From positions 1-64,000 of the forward strand of contig NZ_JAAAMG010000010.1 in assembly GCF_010500815.1 (NCBI RefSeq): DNA of 64,000 nt. Reading direction: 5' to 3'. Below are positions 17,538 to 26,759 of the stretch, one piece after another (position 1 is the first letter of the stretch; every line of letters starts with the position of its first letter). The stretch is from Jiella pacifica. GTDB taxonomy: Bacteria; Pseudomonadota; Alphaproteobacteria; Rhizobiales; Rhizobiaceae. The notes beneath the pieces were generated by a model. It searched no databases. It saw nothing but the letters and a program-made list of their open reading frames with translations, and was not told where the DNA came from. The position numbers and the translations under genes are program-made.

Positions 17538-18809
17538 ATGGACAAGCGTGATGAGGAAAACTCGGAGACCTTTGGGATCCCCTCGAATATTACGACAGCG
17601 GCGCTTGCAAAGCTGCCTCTCGCGCTGGTTCTGACCAACCCGCATCTCGACGGCAATCCGATCATCTATGCCAACGCCGCCTTCGGCCGCATCACCGGCT
17701 ATGCGGCAGCCGCCACGATCGGCCGGAACTGCCGGTTCCTGCAAGGCGACGAGACCGATCCCGAACACGCGCGCCAGATCGGCGAGGCGCTGCGCGCCGA
17801 ACGCGACATCTCGATCGACATCCTGAACTATCGGGCGGACGGGACGAAGTTCGTCAATCGACTGATGATCACGCCGCTCTACGACGACAACGAAAAGCTC
17901 CAGTGCTTTCTCGGTGTCCAGCGGGACATGAGCGAGGGCGCGGACGCGGCGCCCGGGACGCGGACTGTCGGCGAGGCGGCGCCCATCGACGCCGCGCTCG
18001 GCGAGATCCAGCACCGGGTGAAGAATCATCTGTCGATGATCGTCGGCATGATCCGCATGCAGGCCCGGGTGAAGACCAGCCACGATAGTTTCAGCGCCCT
18101 GGCCCGAAGGATCGAGAGCCTGCAGCTTCTGTATCAGGAGATGACCGAGGCGGGCGTCGGCTCGACACGCTCCGAACGGGTCCCGCTCGGCGCCTATATC
18201 AGCCGTGTCGCGGCGACCATCGGCCATCTCGACGGCCGCCGCTCGGTGCGCATCAACGTCGATTGCGATGCCGTCGAGGTGAAGGTGGACCGCGCGGCGC
18301 GAATCGGCCTCCTGTTCTCGGAACTCCTGACAAATGCTCTCAAACATGCGTTCCAGGGCCGCGAGGAGGGCCTCGTCGAGGCGCGGCTGAAGATGCTCTC
18401 TTCCGGGGTCATTCGCCTGACCGTCACCGACGACGGCATCGGCCTGCCGGAGGACAGCAGCTGGCCCTACGAGCGCCAGCAGCCCAAGCCGCTCAATCGG
18501 CGCGAGATCTCGGAGCTGACCGAGGACGCGCGACGTGAGGGCGAAGCGCAGAGCGGAGTCAACGAGGCCCGGCAGCTGGCCGACTCGCTGGGCATGTCGC
18601 GGCCGTCCGCAGAGCCGAAGACGACCGGCGGCGGCAGTGAGATCGTCGAGACCGGTGCCCAAGCCGGTCGCCGGCAGAAGGCGCGCGAAGTCGAAGGCGG
18701 CCTTGGCGGCCGCATCACCGTCTCCCTCGTCCGCGGTCTCGACGCGGAAATCGACGTCAATTCCCACACCACCGGCACCACCGTCACGGTCGACATTCCG
18801 CCCGAATGA
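17538..18809 (+). CDS. LOV-domain (blue-light) sensor histidine kinase, HWE/HisKA_2 type
   Basis: Soluble sensor kinase of 423 residues. The N-terminal LOV/PAS domain has the flavin-adduct motif GRNCRFLQG with the photoactive Cys at residue 65, so blue-light sensing via FMN is expected. The DHp region GEIQHRVKNHLSMIVG (His159) is the HisKA_2/HWE form. The ATPase domain has the N-box SELLTNALKHAF and G1 DDGIGLPED. Between G1 and the final GLGGRITVSLV strand is an unusual insert of roughly 80 residues, Glu/Arg/Gly-rich. Start MDKRDEENSE is preferred over the longer frame from 17448 because the upstream residues are not domain-like. No cognate regulator is adjacent. Confidence 0.9.
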   Translation: MDKRDEENSETFGIPSNITTAALAKLPLALVLTNPHLDGNPIIYANAAFGRITGYAAAATIGRNCRFLQGDETDPEHARQIGEALRAERDISIDILNYRADGTKFVNRLMITPLYDDNEKLQCFLGVQRDMSEGADAAPGTRTVGEAAPIDAALGEIQHRVKNHLSMIVGMIRMQARVKTSHDSFSALARRIESLQLLYQEMTEAGVGSTRSERVPLGAYISRVAATIGHLDGRRSVRINVDCDAVEVKVDRAARIGLLFSELLTNALKHAFQGREEGLVEARLKMLSSGVIRLTVTDDGIGLPEDSSWPYERQQPKPLNRREISELTEDARREGEAQSGVNEARQLADSLGMSRPSAEPKTTGGGSEIVETGAQAGRRQKAREVEGGLGGRITVSLVRGLDAEIDVNSHTTGTTVTVDIPPE

Positions 18810-18860
18810 TGAAAAGAGCTTCGGAGGTCCGATTCTGGGCCTTTCGAGGAGGCTGCGGTG

Positions 18861-19559
18861 ATGCGAGACAATGCCAGGGACAGGCTGATCGTCGGGTTGG
18901 ACGTGACCGGCCGGAACGAAGCGGAGCGGCTCATCGAGTGCCTCGGCGACACCGTCGTCTGGTACAAGATCGGCTACCAATTGGCGCTGTCCGGCGGCCT
19001 GCCGCTGGTCGGCGAACTGGCGCGGGCCGGCAAGCGGGTGTTCCTCGATCTGAAGCTGCTCGACATTTCCAACACCGTGGAAAAGGGCGTGGAAAGCGCG
19101 CTCGAACTCGGCGCCTCGATGCTGACGATCCACGCCTACCCACACGCCATGCGCGCCGCGACGGCTGCGGCGAAGGGCAGCGATCTCACCCTTCTCGGCG
19201 TCACCGTGCTGACCTCGCTCGACGAAGCCGACCTGACGGCCACCGGCTACCGGCTGACGATCCCTGAACTCGTCGCCTTGCGCGTCTCCCAAGCCCGCGA
19301 CGTCGGCATGGGCGGCGTCGTCGCCGCCGTTGCCGAAGCGGCCGAAATCCGCAAGATCGTCGGTCCGGAGATGGCGGTCGTCACCCCAGGCATCCGGCCT
19401 ACGGGCAGCGCGCACGGTGACCAGAAACGCGTTGCGACGCCGGCCGACGCACTGAACGCCGGCGCATCGCATCTTGTGGTCGGCCGGCCGATCGTCGCGG
19501 CGGACGACCCCAAGACGGCCGCGACCGCCATCCTCGCCGAAATGGCCGAGGCAAACTGA
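18861..19559 (+). CDS. pyrF: Orotidine 5'-phosphate decarboxylase
   Basis: Last step of UMP synthesis: decarboxylates orotidine-5'-P. The protein has 232 residues, the usual length. Key signatures: [15 protein letters not shown] at the N-terminus, the active-site [17 protein letters not shown], and the phosphate-binding C-terminus VTPGIRPTG and [13 protein letters not shown] Shine-Dalgarno AGGAGG (18847-18852) lies upstream of two in-frame starts, GTG 18858 and ATG 18861; ATG is preferred. It is followed closely by the DUF1330 gene, as in many Hyphomicrobiales. Confidence 0.96.
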   Translation: MRDNARDRLIVGLDVTGRNEAERLIECLGDTVVWYKIGYQLALSGGLPLVGELARAGKRVFLDLKLLDISNTVEKGVESALELGASMLTIHAYPHAMRAATAAAKGSDLTLLGVTVLTSLDEADLTATGYRLTIPELVALRVSQARDVGMGGVVAAVAEAAEIRKIVGPEMAVVTPGIRPTGSAHGDQKRVATPADALNAGASHLVVGRPIVAADDPKTAATAILAEMAEAN

Positions 19560-19576
19560 ACCGGGAGGAATTTAGA

Positions 19577-19870
19577 ATGGCAAAAGGATACTGGATCGCC
19601 TCGATCGACGTGCGTGATCCCGAAGGCTACAAGGCCTATGTCGCGGCGGCAAAACCCGCCTTCGAGGCGCATGGCGCGAAATTCCTGGCCCGCGGTGGCG
19701 CGGTCGATGCGCTCGAAGGCAAAGCGCGTTCGCGCAACGTCATCATCGAATTCGACAGCCTGGAGACCGCCAGGGCCTGCTACGCGAGCGACGACTATCA
19801 AAAGGCCAAGGCGATCCGTCAGAGCGTGGCGGACGGCGACATCGTCATCGTCGAGGGCTATGACGGCTGA
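19577..19870 (+). CDS. DUF1330 domain protein
   Basis: Protein of 97 residues with the ferredoxin-like dimeric alpha/beta barrel of the DUF1330 family (KGYWIASIDVRDPEGYKAYV at the start, FDSLETARACYASDDYQKA in the middle). A Shine-Dalgarno GGGAGGA sits just before the start. Function is unknown; members resemble small monooxygenase-like barrels. The stop overlaps the next gene, suggesting a pyrF, DUF1330, GNAT unit. Confidence 0.9.
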   Translation: MAKGYWIASIDVRDPEGYKAYVAAAKPAFEAHGAKFLARGGAVDALEGKARSRNVIIEFDSLETARACYASDDYQKAKAIRQSVADGDIVIVEGYDG

Positions 19871-20474
19871 ACAGGGCGCCGGCGGCGAGCCTCGTGTCGG
19901 CCCACGGATCGGCGCAGCCTCGAAGGCCGGCCGGAAAGCGTTCAAGGGCTTCGGCCCGAAGGGCTATCGCATCCGCATGATGGAGCCCGGCGAGGCGCAG
20001 CAGCTGCTTGCGATCGAGCGCCGAGCCGAGGCGACGCTGATTGCCCTCGGCAAGACGAAGCTTTCCGATGCGCCGAAGCCGTCCATCGGCGAATTCGTGC
20101 GCTTCCTGGTCGAACACGAAGTCTTCGTCGCCGAGGAGAAGCGCTCCGGCGAAGCCGTCGGCTTCGTCGCCGCCCGAGACCTCGGCGAACTCTACTGGAT
20201 CAGCGAACTGTCGGTCGATCCCGATCACCAGCGCCGCGGCATCGGCCGGTCGCTCGTGTCCGCCGTCCTGGAGCGAGCCCGCTGGTTCCAGCACCGCGCG
20301 GTGGGACTGACGACCTATGGCGACATCCCGGTCGGCGCGCCCTTCTATCGACGTCTGGGCTTTGCCGCCGTTCCGGACGCGGACTGTCCGCCATGGCTGC
20401 ATGAGCGCAAGCGGGCGGAAACGCCGCCGGGAAGCCTTGGGGCAACGCGAAGCGTGATGATCCGCTGGCTTTGA
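19860..20474 (+). CDS. GNAT-family N-acetyltransferase
   Basis: Protein of 204 residues with a GNAT domain from about residue 35. Key parts: YWISELSVDPDHQRRGIGRS (strand beta4 and the Q/R-x-x-G-x-G/A acetyl-CoA loop) and APFYRRLGFAAV (C-terminal motif). The ATG at 19860 overlaps the DUF1330 stop by 11 bp, so translation is probably coupled. Longer frames exist upstream but run inside DUF1330. The acceptor substrate is unknown. Confidence 0.88.
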   Translation: MTAEQGAGGEPRVGPRIGAASKAGRKAFKGFGPKGYRIRMMEPGEAQQLLAIERRAEATLIALGKTKLSDAPKPSIGEFVRFLVEHEVFVAEEKRSGEAVGFVAARDLGELYWISELSVDPDHQRRGIGRSLVSAVLERARWFQHRAVGLTTYGDIPVGAPFYRRLGFAAVPDADCPPWLHERKRAETPPGSLGATRSVMIRWL

Positions 20475-20763
20475 GCGGCGGCCGTTTTCGCGCCTAGCCG
20501 ATGAAGCGGCCAATTTCGGCCTATGATCCCTGTGGCGGAACGAGCACGCAGCTTCCGACATTGTGACATCATGGTCGTCGCGGCGCTCGACACGCCCGAC
20601 GATACGTCATTTTATGCCGGAAGAGTTTTCATGAAGGTTTCACAAAAGCATTTGCCGCTTAACCTGCCGGAAGCCAATCCAGGCGCTGATTGATCGGGCC
20701 TCGCCGGTCCGCCGGCCGTTCGTCGTCCGGAAAATGCTCGATGCGAAGTGGACGTCCCGGAAT
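20475..20763. other. Intergenic region upstream of phaZ
   Basis: About 290 bp without a gene or RNA that I can support. It is somewhat AT-richer near 20600-20650 and leads into the phaZ promoter at 20764-20792. Confidence 0.4.
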
Positions 20764-20792
20764 TTGTGCATTGCAGCAACGCTTGCTATAAC
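20764..20792 (+). promoter_or_regulatory. Probable phaZ promoter
   Basis: -35-like TTGTGC (20764-20769), 17-bp spacer, -10-like TATAAC (20787-20792), predicting a start near 20799. A Shine-Dalgarno-like AGAAGG precedes the ATG at 20817. Confidence 0.5.
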
Positions 20793-20816
20793 GGAATTAA
20801 AGAGAAGGTAGCCGCG

Positions 20817-22997
20817 ATGTTATACCAGCTATATGAATGGAATCACGCCGCGCTGACGCCGTTTCGCGCCGTTGCCGACGCCACCCGCCTGTTCTACCAG
20901 AATCCGCTCAACCCGCTTTCGCACACCACCGCCGGCCGCTCCTTCGCGGCGATGGCGGAGCTTTTCGAGCGCACGACGCGGATCTACGGCAAACCGGAAT
21001 TCGGCCTCGACGAGACGACGATCCGCGGCCAGCGCGTTCCCGTGGTCGATAAGCCGGTCTGGTCGAAACCGTTCTGCGACCTCCTGCATTTCGAGCGCGC
21101 TTTGCCGAAGGGGCACGGCAAGGACCCGCGCATTCTCGTCGTCGCGCCGATGTCGGGCCACTATGCGACGTTGCTCCGAGGCACGGTCGAGGCGCTGCTG
21201 CCTTACGCCGAGGTCTATATCACCGACTGGAAGGACGCCCGCACCGTCCCGCTCTCCAGTGGCGGGTTCGATCTCGACGACTATGTCGACTACGTCATCG
21301 AGATGCTCCGCTTCCTCGGGCCGGACACCCACGTCATCGGCGTCTGCCAGCCGGCCGTGCCGGTGCTGATGGCGACAGCCGTCATGGAGCAGAACGACGA
21401 CCCCTGCGCGCCGGCCACCATGACACTGATGGGCGGGCCGATCGACACCCGGATCAATCCCACCGCGGTCAACGATCTTGCCAAGGAACGCGGCATCGAC
21501 TGGTTCCGCGACAACGTCATCATGCAGGTACCCTTCCCGCATTCCGGCTTCATGCGGCAGGTCTATCCGGGCTTCCTGCAGTTGACCGGCTTCATGTCGA
21601 TGAACCTCGACCGGCACGTCATCGCCCACAAGGATTTCTTCTGGCACCTCGTCAAGGACGACGGCGATTCGGCGGAAAAGCACCGGACCTTCTATGACGA
21701 GTACAATGCCGTCATGGACATGACCGCCGAGTTCTACCTGCAGACGGTCAACGAGGTGTTCGTCAAGCATTCGCTGCCGAAGGGCGAGATCACCCATCGC
21801 GGGCAGCGGGTCGACCTCACGGCGATCCATCGCACCGGTCTCCTCACCGTCGAGGGCGAGAACGACGACATCTCCGGCGTCGGCCAGACCGAGGCGGCAC
21901 AGGATCTGTGCGTCAACATTCCCGGCAACAAGCGCGTCCACTACGTCCAGCCGAAGGTCGGCCATTACGGCGTCTTCAACGGCTCGCGCTTCCGTGCCGA
22001 GATCGCCCCACGCATCGTCGACTTCGCTTTGACCCACGGCACCACCCACACCGGCGCGACGCAGCCGAAGGCGGGTGAGCCCGCCGCCGGTCCGCGCCGC
22101 ATGGGCGCCTATGCCGAGCGCATCGCCAAGGCCGGCGTGCTCGGGCGCGGTGTCTCGGGCGCCGGCGAGAGCGGCTTCGGGGCCGCGGCTAGGCTGGGGA
22201 GCTTCGGTGCGACGATCGAGGCCATGAGCCTGCCGGCTCAGGCATTGATGTCGGGCGCCCTGGAGGCTGCGAACCTCTCCTTCGGCTCTTTCGCCGGTGG
22301 CAACAATTCCGGCTTTTCGGCACCCTATACCGCTGCCAACGGCTCGTCCTCGCGCCGTCCCGCGGAGCCCGCCCCGGTGGGTGAGGCGGCGACGCAGGCT
22401 ACGCCCAGCCTGGAGCCGGAACGCGCTTCCGAAGCCCCGGCGATCGACCAGCTGGACGCCACCGAGGGGGCATCCCACGAGCTCGTAGAAGCCCCGATCG
22501 AAACGGCCCCGTCCGAAATGGCGGCGTCTCCCGATCCGGTCTCCGCAGAAACCGCATCACCCGACGCAGTCGAAATGCCGAAGCAGGACGACACGGTCGA
22601 GACCGCCGCCGGCGATTCGCAGCCAGCTGGCGACGCCGCTTCGTCCGAGCCGGTCAAGCCCTATGGGGAGGATGCTGCGGGCGATGCAGACCCGTTCCTG
22701 CTCCCGGACGAAGACACCTCAGACGCGGCTCAGGAGCTCGCCACCGAGGAGACTGCCAAGCGGGAAGCTGCGAACGACAGCGACGGCACGCCCGCATCCT
22801 CCGCAAACCAGACGGCCGTCATGGAGCAGCCGACGGGGTTGTCTGCCGCCGAGCCCAAGAAGGGCGCGGTGGCGTCGGCTGCGGCCAGCGAAACGACGAG
22901 CGAGCGTCCGAGCAAGCCGTCGCGGCCGCGGGGCGCATCGCGGTCCGGCAAGGCCCGAGGCGGCAAGGGTCCGAAGGGACCGACCCGCCAGCGCTAA
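20817..22997 (+). CDS. phaZ: Intracellular polyhydroxybutyrate depolymerase with long C-terminal extension
   Basis: Degrades stored PHB granules. The first ~420 residues match intracellular PhaZ: MLYQLYEWNHAALTPFRAVA, NPLNPLSHTTAGRSFAAMAE, and the catalytic cysteine box HVIGVCQPAVPV (Cys177; these enzymes use Cys instead of Ser), ending near VGHYGVFNGSRFRAEI. A further ~300 residues follow: a Gly/Ala/Ser stretch with GAAARLGSFGATIEAMSLPA, then a long acidic Pro/Ala/Glu region, then a short basic tail (SRPRGASRSGKARGGKGPKG). The total of 726 residues is far above the usual 400-430. The tail may bind granules, nucleoid or phasins, but that is inference. A longer frame from 20748 is disfavoured by the Shine-Dalgarno. 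Confidence 0.92.
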   Translation: MLYQLYEWNHAALTPFRAVADATRLFYQNPLNPLSHTTAGRSFAAMAELFERTTRIYGKPEFGLDETTIRGQRVPVVDKPVWSKPFCDLLHFERALPKGHGKDPRILVVAPMSGHYATLLRGTVEALLPYAEVYITDWKDARTVPLSSGGFDLDDYVDYVIEMLRFLGPDTHVIGVCQPAVPVLMATAVMEQNDDPCAPATMTLMGGPIDTRINPTAVNDLAKERGIDWFRDNVIMQVPFPHSGFMRQVYPGFLQLTGFMSMNLDRHVIAHKDFFWHLVKDDGDSAEKHRTFYDEYNAVMDMTAEFYLQTVNEVFVKHSLPKGEITHRGQRVDLTAIHRTGLLTVEGENDDISGVGQTEAAQDLCVNIPGNKRVHYVQPKVGHYGVFNGSRFRAEIAPRIVDFALTHGTTHTGATQPKAGEPAAGPRRMGAYAERIAKAGVLGRGVSGAGESGFGAAARLGSFGATIEAMSLPAQALMSGALEAANLSFGSFAGGNNSGFSAPYTAANGSSSRRPAEPAPVGEAATQATPSLEPERASEAPAIDQLDATEGASHELVEAPIETAPSEMAASPDPVSAETASPDAVEMPKQDDTVETAAGDSQPAGDAASSEPVKPYGEDAAGDADPFLLPDEDTSDAAQELATEETAKREAANDSDGTPASSANQTAVMEQPTGLSAAEPKKGAVASAAASETTSERPSKPSRPRGASRSGKARGGKGPKGPTRQR

Positions 22998-23041
22998 GCG
23001 CGGGCGCCCGGCGCAACCTGCAGCGCCGCAGATCTGCATGA

Positions 23042-23076
23042 ACGAACGGCGACGATCCTCGATCGTCGCCGTTCGT
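23042..23076. terminator. Bidirectional terminator between phaZ and trmD
   Basis: Perfect 15-bp stem ACGAACGGCGACGAT / ATCGTCGCCGTTCGT with loop CCTCG, followed on the plus strand by CGTTT. It lies between convergent genes, so it may serve both. Confidence 0.75.
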
Positions 23077-23175
23077 CGTTTCGGTCGGATACCGACGCTC
23101 AGCAAGAACGTCTCGACGCGGATCGGTCCGAAATCGCCGCCCAGCCATCAGCCCGGCGTCGAAGTCGGTAAAGGC

Positions 23176-23889
23176 TCACCGGTCGGAGGCGCCGGTTCCC
23201 CTGACGGGAGGCGCCAGAAGGTCGGGCCGCCGTTCCCGGGTGAGCCGCTCGGCCTCGGCCCGGCGCCAGCGTTCCACGGCGCCGTGATTGCCGGAGGTCA
23301 GAACCTCCGGGATCGTCCGCCCCTCCCATTCGGCAGGCCTCGTGTAGTGGGGATGTTCGAGCAGCGGCGCCTCGAAGCTTTCGTGGACGCCCGACTGATC
23401 GTTGCCCATCACCCCCGGCAGGAGCCGGATCACCGCATCGAGCAGCACCATCGCGGCGATCTCGCCCCCCGACAGCACGTAGTCGCCGATCGAGATCTCG
23501 GTGAGGCTGCGCCCCTCGATGATCCGCTCGTCGACCCCCTCAAACCGGCCGCAGACGATCAATGCCCCCTCGCCCGCCGCAAGCTCGCGCACGTAGTCCT
23601 GGCGCAGCGGCCGGCCGCGCGGGCTCATCAGGAGACGCGGCCGCGTGTCGCCTTCATAAGACGCCGCGTCGATGGCATCGGCCAGGACGTCCGCCCGCAG
23701 CACCATGCCGGCGCCGCCGCCAGCGGGCGTGTCATCCACTGCCCGATGCCGGCCGCGGCCGAAGTCGCGGATCTGGCAGGTCTCAACGATCGCCTCGCCC
23801 CGCTCCAGCGCCCTGCCTGCCAGCGAAACGCCGAGGGGGCCGGGAAACATCTCCGGATAAAGGGTGAGGATCGTGGCGCGGAACGGCAT
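23176..23889 (-). CDS. trmD: tRNA (guanine-N1)-methyltransferase TrmD
   Basis: Methylates G37 of tRNAs to m1G37, preventing frameshifting. The protein has 237 residues, the usual size. SPOUT/TrmD signatures: [20 protein letters not shown] at the start, [29 protein letters not shown] and [15 protein letters not shown] (trefoil knot). The start at 23887-23889 is chosen because the TrmD domain begins directly there. It ends a minus-strand unit behind rimM. No rplS follows it, unlike the usual rpsP-rimM-trmD-rplS order. Confidence 0.96.
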   Translation of the reverse strand: MPFRATILTLYPEMFPGPLGVSLAGRALERGEAIVETCQIRDFGRGRHRAVDDTPAGGGAGMVLRADVLADAIDAASYEGDTRPRLLMSPRGRPLRQDYVRELAAGEGALIVCGRFEGVDERIIEGRSLTEISIGDYVLSGGEIAAMVLLDAVIRLLPGVMGNDQSGVHESFEAPLLEHPHYTRPAEWEGRTIPEVLTSGNHGAVERWRRAEAERLTRERRPDLLAPPVRGTGASDR

Positions 23890-23894
23890 TGCGA

Positions 23895-24197
23895 TCAGCC
23901 GAGCGGCTCGACCTTGCCGGCCTCGATGAGCTTGAGGTCGCGCTCGATGACGGTGACGGCGCGAAGCGCCTGGTGCCAGGCGGCGATGTGGGCGGATTTG
24001 CCATGGGCGGCGAGCGCCTCGCGGCTTTCCCACTCCTCGTAGATCCGCACCAGGCCGGGCTCCAGGAGGTCCTCGGCGAAGGCATAGACGATGCAGCCTT
24101 CTTCCGCCCGCGTCGCAGTCAATACGGCCGCCGCAGCCGTCGTGACACTGGCGAGGTCGGACGGGCTCAGGCGCAGAATGCCGGAGACGATGATCAT
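23895..24197 (-). CDS. Antibiotic-biosynthesis-monooxygenase (ABM) fold protein, putative quinol monooxygenase
   Basis: Protein of 100 residues with the ABM dimeric barrel pattern: [53 protein letters not shown]. Such proteins (YgiN type) are putative quinol monooxygenases or small-molecule binders. Its start overlaps the rimM stop (ATGA) and it ends 5 bp before trmD, so it is embedded in a translation-related operon. The actual substrate is unknown. Confidence 0.85.
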   Translation of the reverse strand: MIIVSGILRLSPSDLASVTTAAAAVLTATRAEEGCIVYAFAEDLLEPGLVRIYEEWESREALAAHGKSAHIAAWHQALRAVTVIERDLKLIEAGKVEPLG

Positions 24198-24814
24198 GGC
24201 TGTTCCTCTTCTGGTTTCGACGGATCCGGCCGCTCACCGGCCTCCCCCTCCTCCGCTTCCTCGTCCTCCGCCCCTTCCGCGTCAACAAGGCCGGCCGCGA
24301 GCGGCTCGACGATCAGCATCCCGGCTTCAAGATCGAGCTCCGGCACCGCCGCCTCGGAAAACGGGATCATCACCGTCGGCCCCTTTTGCGGGGCGATCTC
24401 CAGGATGTCGCCCGCGCCGAAATTATGCACGGCGACGACGCGGCCAATTGGCTCGCCGGTGACCGAGCGCGCTTCGAGCCCTTCGAGATCTTCCAGATAG
24501 AACTCGTCGTCCTCCTCGGTCTCGGGCAGCGCCGACCGGTCGACGAAGAGCTCGGTGCCGTTCAGCCTTTCGGCATGATTGCGGTCGGCAACCTCGGCAA
24601 AGCGCACCAGCAGCATGTTCTTCTGCGGCCGGGCGGACTTCACCGTGAAGCGATTGCCCTTGCCGTCGAAGAGTGGGCCGTAGCGGGAAAAATCCTCCGG
24701 CACGTCGGTGAAGGATTTCACCCGGCATTCGCCGCGAATGCCATGGGCGCCGCCGACGACGGCGAGCAGGACGCGGCGTCTGTCTGCGTCCTGGGCGGCC
24801 GCGTCATCGGTCAT
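24194..24814 (-). CDS. rimM: Ribosome maturation factor RimM
   Basis: Assists 16S processing and 30S head assembly. The N-terminal barrel starts [20 protein letters not shown] and the C-terminal PRC-barrel runs from [14 protein letters not shown] through [15 protein letters not shown] to [12 protein letters not shown]. An acidic tail of about 45 residues (Glu-rich, to EEEQP) is longer than usual. ATG 24812-24814 is chosen; a TTG at 24859 would add 15 residues. The 206-residue product overlaps the ABM gene by 4 bp. Confidence 0.93.
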   Translation of the reverse strand: MTDDAAAQDADRRRVLLAVVGGAHGIRGECRVKSFTDVPEDFSRYGPLFDGKGNRFTVKSARPQKNMLLVRFAEVADRNHAERLNGTELFVDRSALPETEEDDEFYLEDLEGLEARSVTGEPIGRVVAVHNFGAGDILEIAPQKGPTVMIPFSEAAVPELDLEAGMLIVEPLAAGLVDAEGAEDEEAEEGEAGERPDPSKPEEEQP

Positions 24815-25025
24815 GGGCGGGGCCGGCGTCTGCGCGCTGGGGGGGCGGTTCGAAGACAAAGGCTTTTCTTGTTCCGGTGTTCATTGCAGCGTGGCAGGCG
24901 CCGTCGACGCGGCACCAGCGTGTATCCTTAGACCGCCATCAGCTAGTCTGGAAGGCGGTTCGACGCGTATCCGTCGGAAAGCCATCGTCGCTTGCGCTCG
25001 ACCTCAAGATACCGACGATGCCAGG

Positions 25026-26600
25026 TCAGTTCGGCTGATCCACGGTATCGGCCGCCCCGCGCCGATCGGCCACGCTGCCCTCGTAATGCTGGCGCTTGGC
25101 CTCGTACATCCGCCTGTCGGCGCGCTTGACGGTATCCTCGAGGCGCTCGGTCCGAAGCGAGGTCGCGAGGCCAAGGGAGAAGGACAAGGTCGATCCTGGA
25201 TAGAACTGGTTGTTGACCTCGACGAGTTCCTCGATGTCGGCGATCATCTGCAAGCCTTCGGCCTCCGATGTCGCCGGCATCAGGACAACGAACTCGTCGC
25301 CGCCGATCCGCGCCGCACAATGGGGCTTCTGCACGCCCTCGCGCAACACTTCGCCGGCCCGGCGCAACAGCGCGTCGCCCGCCGCATGGCCGAGCGTGTC
25401 GTTGACCACCTTCAACCCGTTGAGGTCTGCGACGATGATCGTCACCGGCAGCGGGCCCTTGCGCTCCAGCCGGTTGAGTTCGTCGACGAAGAAGGAGCGA
25501 TTGTAGAGCTTGGTCAGGATGTCGTGCTTGCCGAGGAATTCCAGATAGGCCTCGGCCTTCTTGCGGGCGGTGATGTCGGTCAGCGCCACCTGGACCAGCG
25601 ACCAATCCGCCTCGCGTCCCGGAAACACCGAGAACTGCATGTGGACGTGCAGGAGTTCGCCGTCGAGGGAGTAATTGACCACCTCGCGCTGCTGAAAGAG
25701 CTTGCCATTCCAGAGATCGACGAGCTGCTCGCGGAAATGCGGCTCCATGTCGTCGCGGAACACCTCGGCGAGGCGGTTGAGCAGCATCGCCTTGTCGTCC
25801 GCCTTGAACAGGTCCAGCGTATGCTGATTGACGTCGATGACGCGGATCTCGCTCATGCAGCGGAAGACGAACTCGGGATGGACGTCGAGAAAGGTGCGGA
25901 AATCGGTGACGCCGCGCTCGCGCACCTCGTCCATCAGGTCCTTCACCACCGAGAAATCCTCGACCCAGAGCGAGATCGGCGAGTGCTCGAACAGGCCGCG
26001 GGCAAAACCTTCACTCGCGGCAACCAACCGTCGCTGCTCGACGATCTCGGTGATGTCCTCGGTCGAGACGATGACCCGGCTCCAGTCCCCCTCCGAGCCC
26101 GGCAGTATGCGGGCCTTCAGCTGGACGTCGAGCCGCCGACCGGAGAGGGTATAGTTGACGGCCTGGCTCTCGAAGCCGCCGGTGCGCTCCCACAGCTGGC
26201 ACAATTCGCCCATGTGGGTGGACAGCATGTCGCGGGAAAAGACGACGCCGAGATTGGCGATGAGTTGGTCGGAATTGTCGGCCTCGAAGAGCTCGACGGT
26301 CTTGTCGTTGACGGCGATCACCCTGATCGAAAGGGCCGCCTTGCGCACGAGGTCGGGATTGGCCTGGAGATGAGCTCGAAGGTCGGTCACACCCTCGGCA
26401 CGCCACCCGTCGAGGAGGATCTTCACGGCGCTGAAGTCTTCCAGCCAGAGCGGCAGCGGCGCGAGCTGGAACAGGTCGCCGATCGCGTCCGCTTCGTATC
26501 GGCTGTCCATGGGCATGGCTTCCATCCAAAATGTATCCATGGCTCGGTCGCAGTACGCTCGGCGCAGGGTGAAAATCGGCGAAATCGGCGCGACCTGCAT
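25026..26600 (-). CDS. Diguanylate cyclase with two tandem PAS domains (PAS-PAS-GGDEF)
   Basis: Soluble protein of up to 524 residues making cyclic-di-GMP. Two homologous sensor repeats follow one another, each with a conserved opening (PLPLWLEDFSAVKILLDGW and PISLWVEDFSVVKDLMDEV), so the sensor arose by internal duplication. The C-terminal cyclase has KHDILTKLYNRSFFVDELNR and the active-site RIGGDEFVVLMP. No EAL domain is present. The start is uncertain: ATG 26600 or internal ATGs at 26540 or about 26513 are possible. It is inserted between rimM and rpsP, an unusual place. Confidence 0.92.
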   Translation of the reverse strand: MQVAPISPIFTLRRAYCDRAMDTFWMEAMPMDSRYEADAIGDLFQLAPLPLWLEDFSAVKILLDGWRAEGVTDLRAHLQANPDLVRKAALSIRVIAVNDKTVELFEADNSDQLIANLGVVFSRDMLSTHMGELCQLWERTGGFESQAVNYTLSGRRLDVQLKARILPGSEGDWSRVIVSTEDITEIVEQRRLVAASEGFARGLFEHSPISLWVEDFSVVKDLMDEVRERGVTDFRTFLDVHPEFVFRCMSEIRVIDVNQHTLDLFKADDKAMLLNRLAEVFRDDMEPHFREQLVDLWNGKLFQQREVVNYSLDGELLHVHMQFSVFPGREADWSLVQVALTDITARKKAEAYLEFLGKHDILTKLYNRSFFVDELNRLERKGPLPVTIIVADLNGLKVVNDTLGHAAGDALLRRAGEVLREGVQKPHCAARIGGDEFVVLMPATSEAEGLQMIADIEELVEVNNQFYPGSTLSFSLGLATSLRTERLEDTVKRADRRMYEAKRQHYEGSVADRRGAADTVDQPN

Positions 26601-26690
26601 CGATTCGTCGCGGAGGCATTATTTTGAGGTAAAGCTTACCGTCGCGTTATAAAACGATAAAGTTCTAAGCAATTGGTATCATAAAATGAA

Positions 26691-26717
26691 ACGGGCGGCG
26701 TCGATGACGCCGCCCGT
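26691..26717 (-). terminator. Terminator downstream of rpsP
   Basis: Perfect 12-bp stem ACGGGCGGCGTC / GACGCCGCCCGT with a 3-base loop, followed on the minus strand by TTTCATTTTAT. It lies 43 bp past the rpsP stop, separating rpsP from the diguanylate cyclase gene. Confidence 0.8.
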
Positions 26718-26759
26718 CGGGACTTTCGAAGAGACCGCTTCAACCGCGGGCTGAGGCCG

